Positions 1-12,349 of a stretch of DNA of 64,000 bases are shown piece by piece. Below the pieces are notes generated by a model. That model was not told the origin of the DNA. It saw nothing but the letters and a program-made list of their open reading frames with translations, and searched no databases. How positions within the stretch are numbered: position 1 is the stretch's first letter; every line of letters begins with the position of its first letter. This stretch comes from Epiperipatus broadwayi (lineage: Eukaryota; Onychophora; Udeonychophora; Euonychophora; Peripatidae): NCBI GenBank assembly GCA_028023455.1, contig JAQFVV010006200.1, forward strand, positions 2,613,738 to 2,677,737, in the 5' to 3' direction. The position numbers and the translations under genes are program-made.

Positions 1-223
1 ATAATAATAAAAAACACCTAAGAATAAAAAAGGTGTTCACTATCTGAATATAAGATTGTATGTGAAGATAGATGTCACTGCTACATAATTCAAACAAAAT
101 AAAAAACAATCATATGATACTTAATTCTATATAAAATCTGAGAAATGAATGAGAATAAGAATAAATAAAATAATAACTAAAATGATTGTACCAAAAACGT
201 GCTAATGAGAAAGTAATATTAAT

Positions 224-232
224 GGGGGGGGG
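224..232 (+). repeat. Poly(G) run
   Basis: Nine consecutive G in otherwise very AT-rich DNA. Comparable runs are at 22,742-22,750, 25,784-25,795 (12 G), 42,309-42,317 (C on plus) and 60,675-60,683. Confidence 0.95.
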
Positions 233-1068
233 TGCAATATTTGTGAATAAATTTCAAAAGTAATCCAAGAAAGAAATAGAGTACTATAGACATGATAAAA
301 TGAGGTAGTGATTCAGTTATTATAATATGACAACAAAGAGTAAAAAAAAATGCAGAAAATTGATTTAGATTTTTAAAAAACAGGATGCACAAAATATTAG
401 CTTTTATGTTAAAAAAATCTTATTAGTAATTTTTTTCTTTTTTAATTTTCTCAGTTGGGAACCAAGTAATATTATTATACCCATAGTAGACATAGACTAT
501 TATAGTTTTGCAACATAAAAGTCTGGCAGAGCTCAACAACCAAAATCTTAACCACATTTTAAAAGTAGATTTGTTGTATACCAAATATAATACTAGGCAT
601 TATAAATAAATTTTATTATTATAAAAAGTCATATGTTAAACACATTTAGGAAATCACTGTTATATCCCTGCATTTGGTTGTAAGACCTGAATTCAAAATC
701 AGTAGATTTGATTTTTAATTTTAGTAATAAAAGTTTCCTTATCAATTCAAACCTTACAAAATAAATAAAATAATTAATAGATTAGGTTTCACTATTAAAG
801 CAGACAATGAATTATTGATAGTTTATTTGTCTAGTATAAAGTATAATTGTTTTCTTTGCTATTTCAGTTACAGTTTGAATTAAAAATACAGAGAACTAAA
901 AAATCATGGTATATCAAATAACTAGCAGATATACTATAATATAGAGGAAATTTATTAAAGCTTCTTAATTTGTCAGAAAATAAGACAATAATTACTTGTG
1001 ATGGACTAATAATTTATTGCTCACAAATCTAAATTCTATTATCAATGATATCTAACTTAAACTTTAAT

Positions 1069-1204
1069 AAGTGATTAAAAGTTTTTTTTTCTTAGGTGTC
1101 ATAGCATCAGCAGGGAAGCGAACCCGCTAACTTGAGACAACTGCTTGTAAAGCAACTGTCGCTGACCTCTCGACCACCAATGCTTGACAAAGTGATTGAA
1201 AGTT
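1069..1204 (-). mobile_element. tRNA-derived SINE, type-II-arm head, with target-site duplication
   Basis: Read on the minus strand, 1183 to 1104 is an about 80-nt tRNA-like head: acceptor halves GCATTGG and CTGATGC pair, the D-arm resembles the Leu/Ser class (GGTCGAGAGG), there is an extended variable region, and a B-box (GGGTTCGCTTCC). A short tail TATGACACC and an A-tract (T-run 1082-1090 on plus) follow. The insertion is bracketed by a 15-bp near-perfect duplication, AAGTGATTAAAAGTT (1069-1083) and AAGTGATTGAAAGTT (1190-1204). Poly(A) plus duplication shows retroposition, so this is a SINE rather than a functional tRNA gene. Closely similar copies lie at 42,445-42,524 and 1217-1322. Confidence 0.82.
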
Positions 1205-1216
1205 ATAAAGAAATTT

Positions 1217-1322
1217 GCATTGGTGATCGAGAAGTCAGCGCGATTGCCTTGCACTTGCAGGCAGTTGGCCGGGTTGCGGGTTCGCATCCCGGCCGATGCT
1301 ATGACACTTTAAAAAAAAAAAA
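1217..1322 (+). mobile_element. tRNA-derived SINE, type-II-arm head
   Basis: Same family as the preceding minus-strand copy, in opposite orientation 34 bp away. The head begins GCATTGGTGATCGAGAAG, has a B-box GGGTTCGCATCCC, closes with GGCCGATGC and continues TATGACACTTT into a 12-base A-tract. The acceptor stem can pair. I could not define a convincing target-site duplication. The anticodon region (about 1244-1262) does not form a clean 7-nt loop, arguing against a functional tRNA. Confidence 0.75.
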
Positions 1323-1787
1323 CTGAAAAGGGGTTCTTTGATTTCTTTGTATTAGGAGAATCAAAAGACAAATTCTAGAAGTCCATTTATTATGTTTTTG
1401 TTTTGTAAATTAATTAAAGTATGACTAGCATATAATAAATCATCATTAATGACTGTTTATCAACATGTCTTTATGTCTGAGTTTAGAATTTAAAGAAACA
1501 TCAGGGTTTTCTTTCACAGAGCTTTATAATTCTTAACAAACTCCCATTTGACTTTTCTATTGAGAATAAAAAGATACATAAGTGTCAATGGTAACATTTT
1601 TTTATATTACAATCACAACAAACACAAATTCTAATCTTCACTTCTCAGAATCTGAAAAGTCCTTAGACAAGAGTTGCTTATTAAAGACAAAAAGTATTTA
1701 AAAAAATTGTGGCATTGATTGTAAACTGCTATTTAATAATAACAATCATCTATTTAGTTACCTACCAATATAGATCGCTTTTAATTA

Positions 1788-1911
1788 AGTAAAGAAAAAC
1801 TGTCAAGCTTGGTCGCCTAGCGGTTAACATAGCTGCCTTCCAAGCAGCTGGCCCGGGTTCGCCGGTCAATGCATTTGACATATTAAAAAAAAAAAGTAAA
1901 GGAAAACTGTC
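1788..1911 (+). mobile_element. tRNA-Gly(TCC)-derived SINE with 17-bp target duplication
   Basis: The head at about 1805-1873 resembles tRNA-Gly: A-box-like GGTCGCCTAGCGG, anticodon stem GCTGC/GCAGC around loop CTTCCAA (anticodon TCC), and B-box CGGGTTCG, with a few bases missing in the T-arm. It ends in CATTTGACATATT and an 11-base A-run. Flanks AGTAAAGAAAAACTGTC (1788-1804) and AGTAAAGGAAAACTGTC (1895-1911) are a target-site duplication with one mismatch. The T-arm deletion means it is not a working tRNA gene. The other copy is at 43,842-43,921 (minus). Confidence 0.85.
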
Positions 1912-2449
1912 TAATTTGAAAAAATATATATATATTAAATGGGACATGATTAAGTTTTATGAAGTTAGAAGAAAAAATGAAATAGTAATTGATTAGAAAA
2001 ACAGATACGTATTTTAAAATTAAAATAAATATTAGAAACACGATGAAATACCACACACTATAAATAAAAAATGAAAAACAATATTGTAAAAATTGATAAT
2101 TTAGATTAAAATTACGCAAATAGAAAAACATAAATGCAAATAATCAAATCTATGCCTTAACAAGTTCTCAGTATCATGAAATATAAAATTCTTATTTTAA
2201 TGTTAGAATAGGAAATGATTAAAAATGAAAGTATGATGAATATATTTGGTTATGGAGACAGTAATAAGAGAGAGATTAGATTTGTGGAATCTTTAGAGAA
2301 AAACTTTATATTATGGATATAGAATTAATAATTATTTTATCTAGCACAATCTACTGTAAACTTGAGTAATCAATATCAGTGCACTTAATTTTTTCTCCAG
2401 ACTAATTTTTATTCTTACTTTTATGTATAAAAACTTAAGATTAAAAGTT

Positions 2450-2578
2450 AAAACTTATTTCAAGCATTGTTAGCCGAGAGGTCATCGCACCCACCTTGCA
2501 AGCAAGTAGTTGGTGGCCGACGGGTGTGGGTTTGCGTCCCGGCCGATGCTATGACATATGAAAAAACAAAACTTATTT
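2450..2578 (+). mobile_element. tRNA-derived SINE, long-variable-arm head, with target duplication
   Basis: The head at 2464-2549 starts GCATTGTTAGCCGAGAGG and ends GGCCGATGC. The acceptor ends pair except one position. A long variable-arm region and B-box-like GGGTTTGCGTCCC are visible. The tail is TATGACATATG plus a short A-tract. Direct repeats AAAACTTATTT at 2450-2460 and 2568-2578 are the target-site duplication. The same subfamily is at 38,241-38,325 (minus). Confidence 0.82.
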
Positions 2579-3095
2579 ATTTGCCAACCATCTTCAAAAT
2601 CGTTTTTACTTTGAAATTAAAAAACTGAAATTAAAAACCCTAAAGTTTTGAATCCAAGGTAATTTTCTTGTATAGTTACATAGATGGGACAAGATATCAA
2701 TAAGTATATATTTTAATAACCTGTTATTTTCTAATTGCAAGCAAATTTTTCTATGGCTAGAAAAGTTAATAACATTATGAAGTTATATTTTGAGAAAAAT
2801 CTAAAGTAGAAATAGACCAAAAAATATCCATATGCATAGCAGATGATTATATTTTTTATTAATAATCTAAGAGTTATACATTTTAAAATTAAAAATGTGA
2901 TGTACTTTTGCTCATGTGTGCATGACTTTACTAGAAATCACGTGTCAAACATGGCTAAAAAATATTATTAAATAATAAAAAAAGTTTCAGCAGTTTGGCT
3001 GACTTCTGATCAAATCCTCAACTGAATAAAATTAAAAGAACCTCAATTTAACCAATTGAATATTATTGTCCTGTGAGTTTTGGTGCAGTGATAAA

Positions 3096-3490
3096 GAATG
3101 TTAGACTATTAAGGTTTTCAAATTGTTTCTAATTCTGCCCCTATTATTATTTCTCTCAGTATTTAAGCTAGAAATATTAAGTTTATTAACATCTGATCCA
3201 GTGTCAATTACTAATTCATCATTTATTTGATTAATTATAACTACCTCTAAATTGCCTAGATCCTTTTTAACAGTATTTATATGTTGATCCCAATGATAAC
3301 TATGTTGCAATACTGAAACAAAACTCATTTTGTTGGGTGTCAGAAATAATCATTCTCAAAAAGTTTTCTTGTTGGAAAATATTACAAATTAGATCATCTG
3401 ATGAAAAGTCTAAAGAATTATCTTTACATTGTGTATGACCTTCTTTATTAACTTGTGGAGATTTATCCTTTAATGAATCTTCCAAAATAC
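3096..3490 (-). pseudogene. Penelope-like element N-terminal fragment, inverted copy
   Basis: The minus strand encodes two overlapping broken frames (3300-3485 and 3101-3328). The second reads INQINDELVIDTGSDVNKL, and the plus strand at about 3510-3600 encodes nearly the same peptide (INQINNALVIGTGSDVNK). The two stretches are therefore an inverted duplication of one coding segment. It belongs to the upstream, poorly conserved part of a PLE polyprotein, judged from the PLE-like N-terminal motif that follows on the plus strand. It is frameshifted and has no catalytic residues. Confidence 0.5.
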
Positions 3491-4600
3491 TTCTTGTTAA
3501 TTTAGAGGTAGGTATAATTAATCAAATAAATAATGCATTAGTAATAGGCACTGGATCAGATGTTAATAAACATAATATATCTAGCTTAGATACCGAGAGA
3601 AATAATAATAAGGGCAATTGTAATATACAACAACTAGAAAATCTAACATAATTAATATTGTAGTAATCAATATATCTACAAAATAAACAAGCTTAAAATA
3701 ATTGACAAACATTACACAGTACCTTATTTCTTAAACTTAAGAAATTAGATGATAAATTAGTTAGATATAGACAGCATATTAATAATTTTTTATATTTTAT
3801 TAACAATAACATAATTCCTAAAAGTCTCAGAATAAAAATTAATGCTAACATAGACCAAATTCCTACGTAACATGCAATTAAATGGGACAGTACAATAAAA
3901 CAAATGTTGCACTAACACATATTTTGAAAGATTCATTTGTGGTAAGGCTTAAATTAATTGAAAAAGAAATTGTAGATTTTGGTAATTAAAATGTAATGAA
4001 CATAGGTGAATAAAAGGAATTATAGGAATGTTTTTTTTTTTTTTTAGAAAGCAGTCATTAGTAAAGAAATTTAATAATAAAATGAATCATTGGTTTAAAG
4101 ATATGGAAAACTTTTCTAATAAGCCAGGGGTTGAATTAGTATTAATCATTTAAAACACAAATCAATTGCATAACTTCTGATAGTTATAATGTGTCTAATA
4201 TTTCTTCATTGGGTATAATGCAAATAATCATTTGCACTATCTTCACATTCATCAGATTGTGCTGAAAGGTTATCATTAATTAGATCTGATTAGCAGTGTT
4301 GATTTAGTATTGATTCATGGAGCTACAGATTTTTCTAATTGCACTAATAACATTCCAGTTACTGGAACACACCAATACATTTAATTACTATTCAAATATT
4401 AGTAGCAACAAATCATTAGCTAATAAGCAAAACAATGCCATTAATCTAACTAACATTAATTAACCTTGGTAAGGCAGAATATTCACTCTTAAACAAAAAT
4501 TTATTTTTTAATTCTATAGTCCAATCATATTACCAAAAAAAAAAAGAACTTAGAATTCATCAAAATTTAGATAATTTTTCAAAAAATATAAATATTGCAA
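3490..4600 (+). pseudogene. Decayed Penelope-like element, N-terminal half
   Basis: At 3736-3868 the plus strand reads KKLDDKLVRYRQHINNFLYF followed by an IIPKSLRIK-like string. This matches the N-terminal PLE pattern (paired basic residues, a histidine-led 'FL' stretch, then a 'iiPkGLrl'-type motif). At about 4466-4580 it reads SLLNKNLFFNS and QSYYQKKKELRIHQNLDNF. These match the corresponding part of the PLE at about 56,970-57,060 (LLNKELSFCPT, SYYQKNEFKIHQDLDNF), so both derive from one subfamily. Stops and frameshifts are frequent and no RT catalytic part follows, so this is a 3'-deleted relic. Confidence 0.6.
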
Positions 4601-6362
4601 TAGAATAAATTAAGGGGGAGAAAAGCTAATATATTTTCTCTTGAAGAACATAAAATGATTATACTATTTATTAGATAGTCAGGGGTAATGTAATGGATAT
4701 TATGGGTAAATAGCAGGTATTCATTGATGGGGGATGATCTGAATATACAATAAAGATTATATAATGATTACATCAATTGATTAATTGATACCACAACTTT
4801 GTACATTATTTACATGTACCTGAAGAAATACGTTGATGAAAGGATAACAGAAGATATAACTGGAGATGGTTCCAATGCTCATAATAATAACTATCTAAAC
4901 TGCAAGGATCAAAAGTATAAATAAAAATAATAATTCCAACAATCAGAATGAAGACAAAGTAAAAAAATGTGGGAGCTATCTAGTCAGATTACCATAATTA
5001 AATGTTAAAGCTTTATACCATTTAATGCCAGTCATTAATAACAAATGTAAAATAATATTCATCATTTCTTTATTAAGCTAAAAAAAAAAAAAATACCAAC
5101 TTACTTTCTATTAATCTGATTTATTTTCTTTCATTTTGATACATCTAGCCTGCCTGAGTCAAGCATAAAGACTTTAAACACTCACACATATATATGAGTT
5201 TAATAAATTAATAATAAAACAGGGAATATATTCACAACATATCTATTTATGCAGGAGAAATATAATAATTTGCAAAATTTTAATTACTGCATTCAAACAT
5301 ATTAGCAGTCATTCAGTAATGAATTCTGAACGTTTAATAAAATTAATTTGAAATTTAAGCTTCCCTTTCTTAATTTTTTTTTTTTTACGAACTAAAAGCC
5401 AATTGTTTCAAAAAAACTTAAAATAATTCTTTTAAATATACACTCACAAAATATTTTATTTACATCTACATTGGAGTGAAACAAACAATAAAAAAAGAAG
5501 TTTTAAAAAAATAATTAATAAACTGTCTTTTCAAATGAATGATTAAATTAATTCATATTATATATTTTTGAATTTTGTAAACATATTTAGACATATACAA
5601 ATTTATCACAAAAAATATTACATAACTAAGATAAATTATATATTCATTTTTAAATAAATGAACTTAATAATATAAAGTTCTTTTAAAGTTGTAGTTATTA
5701 TTAAAATAAATTTACTTATCTAAATTCAATACTTCTAAAGAGCAATGTCTATTCACTAATATACACTTTTGTTTTTCTTAGCATTCATTTTATATATTTT
5801 CTGGGGTTTATATATTGTCTCGGGCTTTAATGAAGCTTTGAGATATTATTTCTAATGTAATTCAGCTAATTCTCAGAAGAATTGGCAACTGGTCCAAAGT
5901 ATTATTAGTTGTTTAGCAAATCGTAGCTATGATCTAGTCGTTCATTTAAAAATGCAGGTCTGCTTAACCTAGATGACCCCTAATTGCATCCGGAAGACAT
6001 TCAATCACTTTAAAATTCTTTCCATTCAAATCCAACTTCAAATCAAAATGGATTTCATCTACAACTAATTACATTTATTTCTTATGCATTTTTTATAAGT
6101 TTGCATTTTGAAAATACATTTGTTTTTCATAAAATGTTTTCCTTTATATTTGTTTTTCTGTTGTTTGAATTCTGTAAATGGTTCATTAATGTATTACTAT
6201 CATTTCATAATCATTCTATAAAGATGTTTACATATTGTTTTTCTGAAGGTTTGTGATGATGGTGTTCTAGCTGTATTTTTATATTGAACTATTTCCATCA
6301 TCTAATATGTGTGTTGAATGTCTTTAGAAAAGTTTAATTTTTAGTTAAATATTCCAAATGCA
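4600..6362. other. No gene recognised
   Basis: AT-rich sequence with A/T homopolymers. No splice-flanked open frame or repeat structure that I can identify. Confidence 0.5.
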
Positions 6363-6665
6363 TTCAACTGTTAGTAATATCACAGCAAACAGGTTAGTAT
6401 ATGCACCAACTGTTAGTAATATCACAGCAAACAAATGTTAATAATATCACTGCAAACAGGTTAGTATATGCACTAACTGTTAGTAATATCACAGCAAACA
6501 GGTTAGTATACGCACAACGTTTCGAGAGGTATTTTTCTCCCCTCTTCTTCAGGTGTTGCTGGCCTGACCAGTGACAGTACTAGCATGGGATTCGAACCTG
6601 GGTCCTTAGATTCATGATTATTGAAATTTAAGGTAACGCTCTAACCAACTGAGCCATCCTGCCAA
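6363..6665 (-). mobile_element. tRNA-derived element with minisatellite tail
   Basis: On the minus strand, 6665 to 6580 is tRNA-like: GGCAGGATGGCTCAGTTGG (A-box), an anticodon stem CCTTA/TAAGG enclosing an enlarged loop of about 20 nt, and a B-box GGTTCGAATCCC. The 3' acceptor half does not pair, so it is not a functional tRNA. The body continues through CCTGAAGAAGAGG, an A-rich loop, CCTCTCGAAACG, and then into about four imperfect tandem copies (6363-6515) of a unit containing CTGTTAGTAATATCACAGC. I read this as a SINE or short retroelement whose tail has expanded. Confidence 0.6.
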
Positions 6666-6669
6666 AGGC

Positions 6670-9600
6670 AACAGTATGTAGTAATTTCATATACTTATCT
6701 ATATTTGCATTTAAAAGAGATTTGTCAATAATAATACTACAAAAATCTTCTTTCAAATTAAAATATAATTTTATGGCATTTTAAATCATCTGTAAACTGT
6801 TTGAATTGCAGAAATAAATTCCATCACTTTTGGGAGGTTATCACAGGGGCAATTTGGGCTTGATAATAATGACTGTCTTTTGTTATAATAATTTACAAAA
6901 GTGCTGGCATTATTATTTTTTATCTTTCCATTATTCTTTACCTTAATATCTTCAGCTCTTAGATTAATATATGATCTGGTCAACAAGAGCCTCATATTAT
7001 CAGTCATTTCTCTGCAATAAATGAAATAAAGGAATTTTGTGGTTTGTGGAACATTTCCACCCATACACAGCAATTCTGACATTTTTTTATTACTTTGTTT
7101 TCCAACTTTACTTGTTTATAAATGGCTGTTAATGGTGATTTTCACATCACAGGAACATACATGAAGATGACTTCTTTGTTGTTACTAAATATTTAAAAGC
7201 TATAAACATGATAACTAGGTGTGTAGAGGATGGCCACTTTAGCTACCTTTTTATCTAACCTTTCAAAATTGACATCATTGAAGTAAGGCTGACATTTTTT
7301 TGTGAACATTTTAGTTGAATTTGTTTTGCATAATTGGAAACAGAAACACTGAGTTGAATAACAACCAATTCTTTAAGAGTAATGCCTGTGAGGCTTACAT
7401 TCTCCGTACACTAATGCTACTCGATTCTGGAACTCAAGATTTGTAGATCACATCTCCATCTTTATCACTTCCAGTGTTCACAAATTCTTATGAATTCCCA
7501 AACAATAAAGTCATTCAGTTATTATTTATTTTATCAGTAGTTACTTTATTTATTTTTTTGGTTGTGGCAGAACGGAAATATAGATGAGGTTCACTAATTG
7601 TTTGTTATCTTATTGTAATTTACAATAGATTATAAAAGCAGCTAAATTCGTTCTACTCCAAGCCATCTAGTGTAAGCTTAAGTGAACATCTGATGATCTG
7701 GTAAACATTGTAGTATTATGCCATCTAGTTTCTATTGATTACATAAGTTTACAGTAAATGGTTCTAGAGTAGAGTGAAGATATCTATTCTTGAAACCCAT
7801 GAGAAAACCATGTGTTGTTAATAGATTACAGCTTACTCTAGTAATTTCCAGAATAAGTCATTTACATATATATTGCTATCTCCATGTGTATTTAAATTAA
7901 AAGAAAAAAATAACTTCACCACTATTCTCCAGCAAAATACGATTATTCAGTAAGCTATGATTCAACTTAAGTTTATTAAATTTTGACAGAAAGCAGGTTG
8001 GGCAATGGAGTTTAACAATCAAGTGTATAATACCATCAAACATCTCATGATCACCATTCATGATAACTCAAATTTAGTACTTCATTACTGAATAATGAGA
8101 CTCTTATATAATTGATGTATAACCGTCTATTTGTACATTCTTTCACTGAGAGGATGGGAAACCGGATAATACAAATGTTTTTAAAAAAAACAACACCCGA
8201 ATGAAATTTCTTAAGATGTATTTTTTACCTTATTTTACAATAACGACGCATATTTGTATATTCTATTTACAAAAAGTGAAATTATTCATTATTAAGTATA
8301 ATATTACATTTAATCCGATTAACCATTAAACGTCATGGAAAAATAAAATATAATCACAAAAATTAATAAAAACAGTTTATAATGTGAGGAATTTTAGATT
8401 AGCAAAGTATATATAAAAACACACAATCCTTGTAATGCTTAATTAAAAAGCATTTCAAATTAATGAATTCACTAACGCTAAATACGGCTACTTGACCTCT
8501 GATCTTTCAACGCTGAGAAGGAAAAACTTCCTGTTTTTTGACCGGGCATGCTCCGAATACGCAATATCATAATAGGAAAGTCAAACGAGCTGTTGATTGA
8601 ATCCTTTGTAATTTTAATTTCCCGGTGAATTAAAATTATCTCCTACTACTCCTCTTCATTACTTTAATTAATTTTTGCAATAACAAAATATAACAATTAT
8701 ATATAATTAAAATATCTGTAACATGTTTGGAAAAATAAGTAGTGAATGGTAAATTGCGTTAATGGAAATAATCGAGAAAGAGACATATTTAATTTTATAA
8801 AACTAAATTGGCTGTCGCTTTTTATCAGTTTATATATACTTAATTCGTAGGATTGGCAAATGCGTAATAATAAATTTTGCTGTTCCATAAAAAGTTCAGG
8901 AGAACAAAATGTTTATCTTTGCCGAAGCAGTTCGTGTAATTACAATTAGTGTAGTGATATGTCAAATCATTAGGGGGAGTTTTCTTCGTTATATAACGTT
9001 ATTTAGCGTTTCATATTTATAACTACTTAAACCTTAATGAATTCTAGCTTTAGAGGTTTTATCATTGGCAATGATTTTTAATAAACGAATATCGTTGTTT
9101 TCTGAGTCAAAAAAAATATGGGGAGACAAAAACAAAAAGTTAAGAATTTTGGATGACTTATACTAACCAATTTTTAAATAAAGGTGTGCACATTTATCAT
9201 GTGTGCTCATTTAATCACTATTTTAATATTCTAATGGTTTTAGCTTCTGCAGTAAACTTTTTGGTAGTTTATAGATTAAGCTGTGACTATCCCATCCAAC
9301 AAGTTAAAAGATATTCTATATTAATATGTCTACATCACAACTAAATTAGATAATCGTCTCTCCTAACTCCCGTCTTTGATTGGCAGTAGCTGATACAATA
9401 AGCCCCTAAAAGTTTTTGCCTTGGTGAATAATAAAGACATTTTATAATAATTACTGTAGATATTTAAATTACTTATTTTTTTACAAACTGGAACAAATAA
9501 AATCATGCGTAAAATCATATGGCACAAGTTTGTGAATCTACCATAATATTTTAAAGCTTCTACAAGTATTCTGATAGAAATTCTATTTTTAAAAGCATCT

Positions 9601-12340
9601 TGCTTAATTGTAACTCTCCCCTGTGTTCTATATTCAGCCATAGCATCTCAGTAAGAGCAATCTTTTGAATCTCTTTAGTTTGTTTTTTAATATTATCTTC
9701 ATAATATCAATTACTGCGTTGATATGATTATGGACACTGTGCCAAAAATGCATGATGCTAATTATTAAAAATACTGAAATTTGCTCTGCATGACAGACCC
9801 AAACCATAATGCTACTTTTTTTGAAAACATATGAGAAAGTTTTGTGGTATTGTTACTGCTATTTCTTATTTTACTATATATACAAGTGAATTTATTGTGT
9901 TACCTTTGTAATGAAAATGAGATCTACCTTCCACACAGCTATGCTCAAGTTCAACATTAAATATTTATTGACTTCAATAAAGATGTTCCCCTACAATTGG
10001 AAAGTCATTATCACATTGAGAACCTGAAAAACATCCACTTGGTTTTATGATCTTGTTGTAATAATACCTATTTTCAGAATATTAGAGCAACTTTTTTTCA
10101 ATTATTTTATTTTACATTGATTTAAAAATCCATTTTTCACTTTGATATAATAAATTTGTTAGAATAACAGTCATAATGGTGGAATACCTTATCTTTTAGC
10201 TTGTTAAATAAAGTGACAGAATAATCAAGTCTGTCTTTCTATGAAATAAGATACTAAGATATTTAACTAATTTACATTCTCAAGCTGATAATCATCCAAG
10301 ACAAAGATTATTGAAGATTTTTTTTCTTCCACATTAACTATAAAGTAATCTTATTATATGTTACATTCAAAACATTTAAACATTCTATGAATCAATCTCT
10401 AAATTGGAAAAAATATCATAATCATCAGCATGCTATAAATCTAGAAGCAGAAAAATAAGATCCCTGTTTTTTGATTTTAATAAATTCAAATTAGAAACTC
10501 AACAATTGAACCTATGTCACATCTTGATGCCTTCTTAATGAAGTAACCTATAAACTATTCTAGAGATTAGTAATGCTTAATACCAGTTTTAGTTTCAAAT
10601 ACCTCACGTTTTTCATCATCCAAAGTGATAATACTTTTTCTCTTACCATCATATAGAAATTGTATAATATGAGTAAACCTTGGTGGATAACAAAATAAAA
10701 TTAATCAACAATAGACATTCATGTTCACATGGATGAGCATTATTTTGATAACTTTGGCTACCATTTACTATTTCTATTATTAAAGTCTATGAAAAAAATT
10801 CAGTCTATTATAGATGAAATGGTGTCATCCAACAAAGAATAAATGCTTTTTTTGCTCTGAACTTTTTAAATATGACAAGTTGGAACTCGCTGCAATTCCA
10901 ATATCATATGATCTTCTTCATTCAATAATCTGCACTTCCAAAAAAAACTTATAGCTATGACCATTTTTTACATACCAGTGGTGTCCTTATCATTTTTCAC
11001 TTTTTCATGATCGTAATTACTAACATTACAATTAATTTTCCATCTTAAATAGTAACATATTAAATATAGCAATTTGTCCAGATTTCGTATGCAGACCATT
11101 TTAGATCAACTTTTTAGATCCTTCTACATTTGCTGGAGATAGATATATCAGATGAAGTTGTTCAAACATATTATTTATGAAAACTCGTACTCCAAATTCA
11201 ATACCAAAATGACTTATGTGATACCACAACTCTGTAATTTCATTAACAACTTTGTGTACAGTACACATTTGAATGTAATTTGTGTTTCACAATTTAATGC
11301 AGCCAGAATCTATACCTAAACATAGCCATTTTCCCTTATGTTGATAGCCTCATGAAATATATAGTCTATACACTGATTCTTAATTGTTCACATATCTTAA
11401 AAGCAATTCTTTAAATTTCATAATCTATTTTGCAGTATAAATATTATGCATACTTTGTAGTGTGGTATTCATATCAACTAATACAGTTGCACAAATTCTA
11501 AGAAGAACCTTACATTTAAGTAATCTGTGGAAAATTGTACATAAATTTCTAAATGATGTGTAAATAATTGTGTGCATATATAATAGATATCACTCCCTAG
11601 ACTGTAGCTTCATGGTGTGTCTATTGAATTTTTGAATGCATGTGCAGTTCATAACCAGAACAGAGAGAAAAATAATATTGAATAAAAAAATATATTTTAG
11701 GTTAATCATGCCTATTCAACTTTTAGAATATTATAATTTAGGAATTTTAAAAAGTAAAAAATAAATTTAAAAACTGAAAATCAGATATATCAAAAAAGTC
11801 CAAAAATTTTTTGAATCTAAAGGATTTTATAGTACAGTGACAGTGCATCCATCCACCTATCATGCCTATGAACTGAGTTCAAATTCTTCCAGATAGCCAG
11901 TATCCAGCCTATAGATATCCTAAATAAAGAATAAATATGAATCAGTAAATAAAAGGGTAAATCTAAAATGAAAAACAGGTCAAACCATGATCATTTGTTA
12001 ATTAGGGGAGCAAATAATCTTTCATCAATCTTTTGTAGGGCATTGTTGAACAGAAAATTGACCTTTAGTAGTCTATTTAAACACTGTTTTTATTCTTATC
12101 TATGATTAACCCCAAAAAACTGATGGTTTGAAAAAAGGGCTAATTGCAAGTCTCTATTTAAGAAGACAAGTGGAAAAAATAAGATTACTGCATATCTATG
12201 TAAAAGGCCTTAATAAACTTTTTTTAATCAAATACCCATGTCTAGAACTATTGGGAATTTTTCTTCTTAATCTAAGTCAATCAATCATTCTATTGGCTGA
12301 TAGATCTAAGATTCTATATATAATCCTTCTAAACATTGTA
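6670..12340. other. No gene recognised
   Basis: Short random open frames only (the longest are minus 6786-7082 and 9363-9641, unrecognised). A weak inverted repeat is seen near 7656-7777. No motif families identified. Confidence 0.5.
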
Positions 12341-12349
12341 TTCTTCCTT

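Noticed and set aside
1104-1322. Functional tRNA genes
   Set aside because: Poly(A) tails, target-site duplications and defective anticodon arms show SINEs.
6786-7082. 98-codon minus-strand frame with CPCDNLPKVMEFISAIQ
   Set aside because: Not recognised; no splice context or second copy in the window. Possibly a repeat-derived fragment, but no function can be supported.
7656-7777. Inverted repeat around CTACTCCAAGCCATCTAG
   Set aside because: Pairing is patchy over about 30 bp, and chance similarity cannot be excluded.
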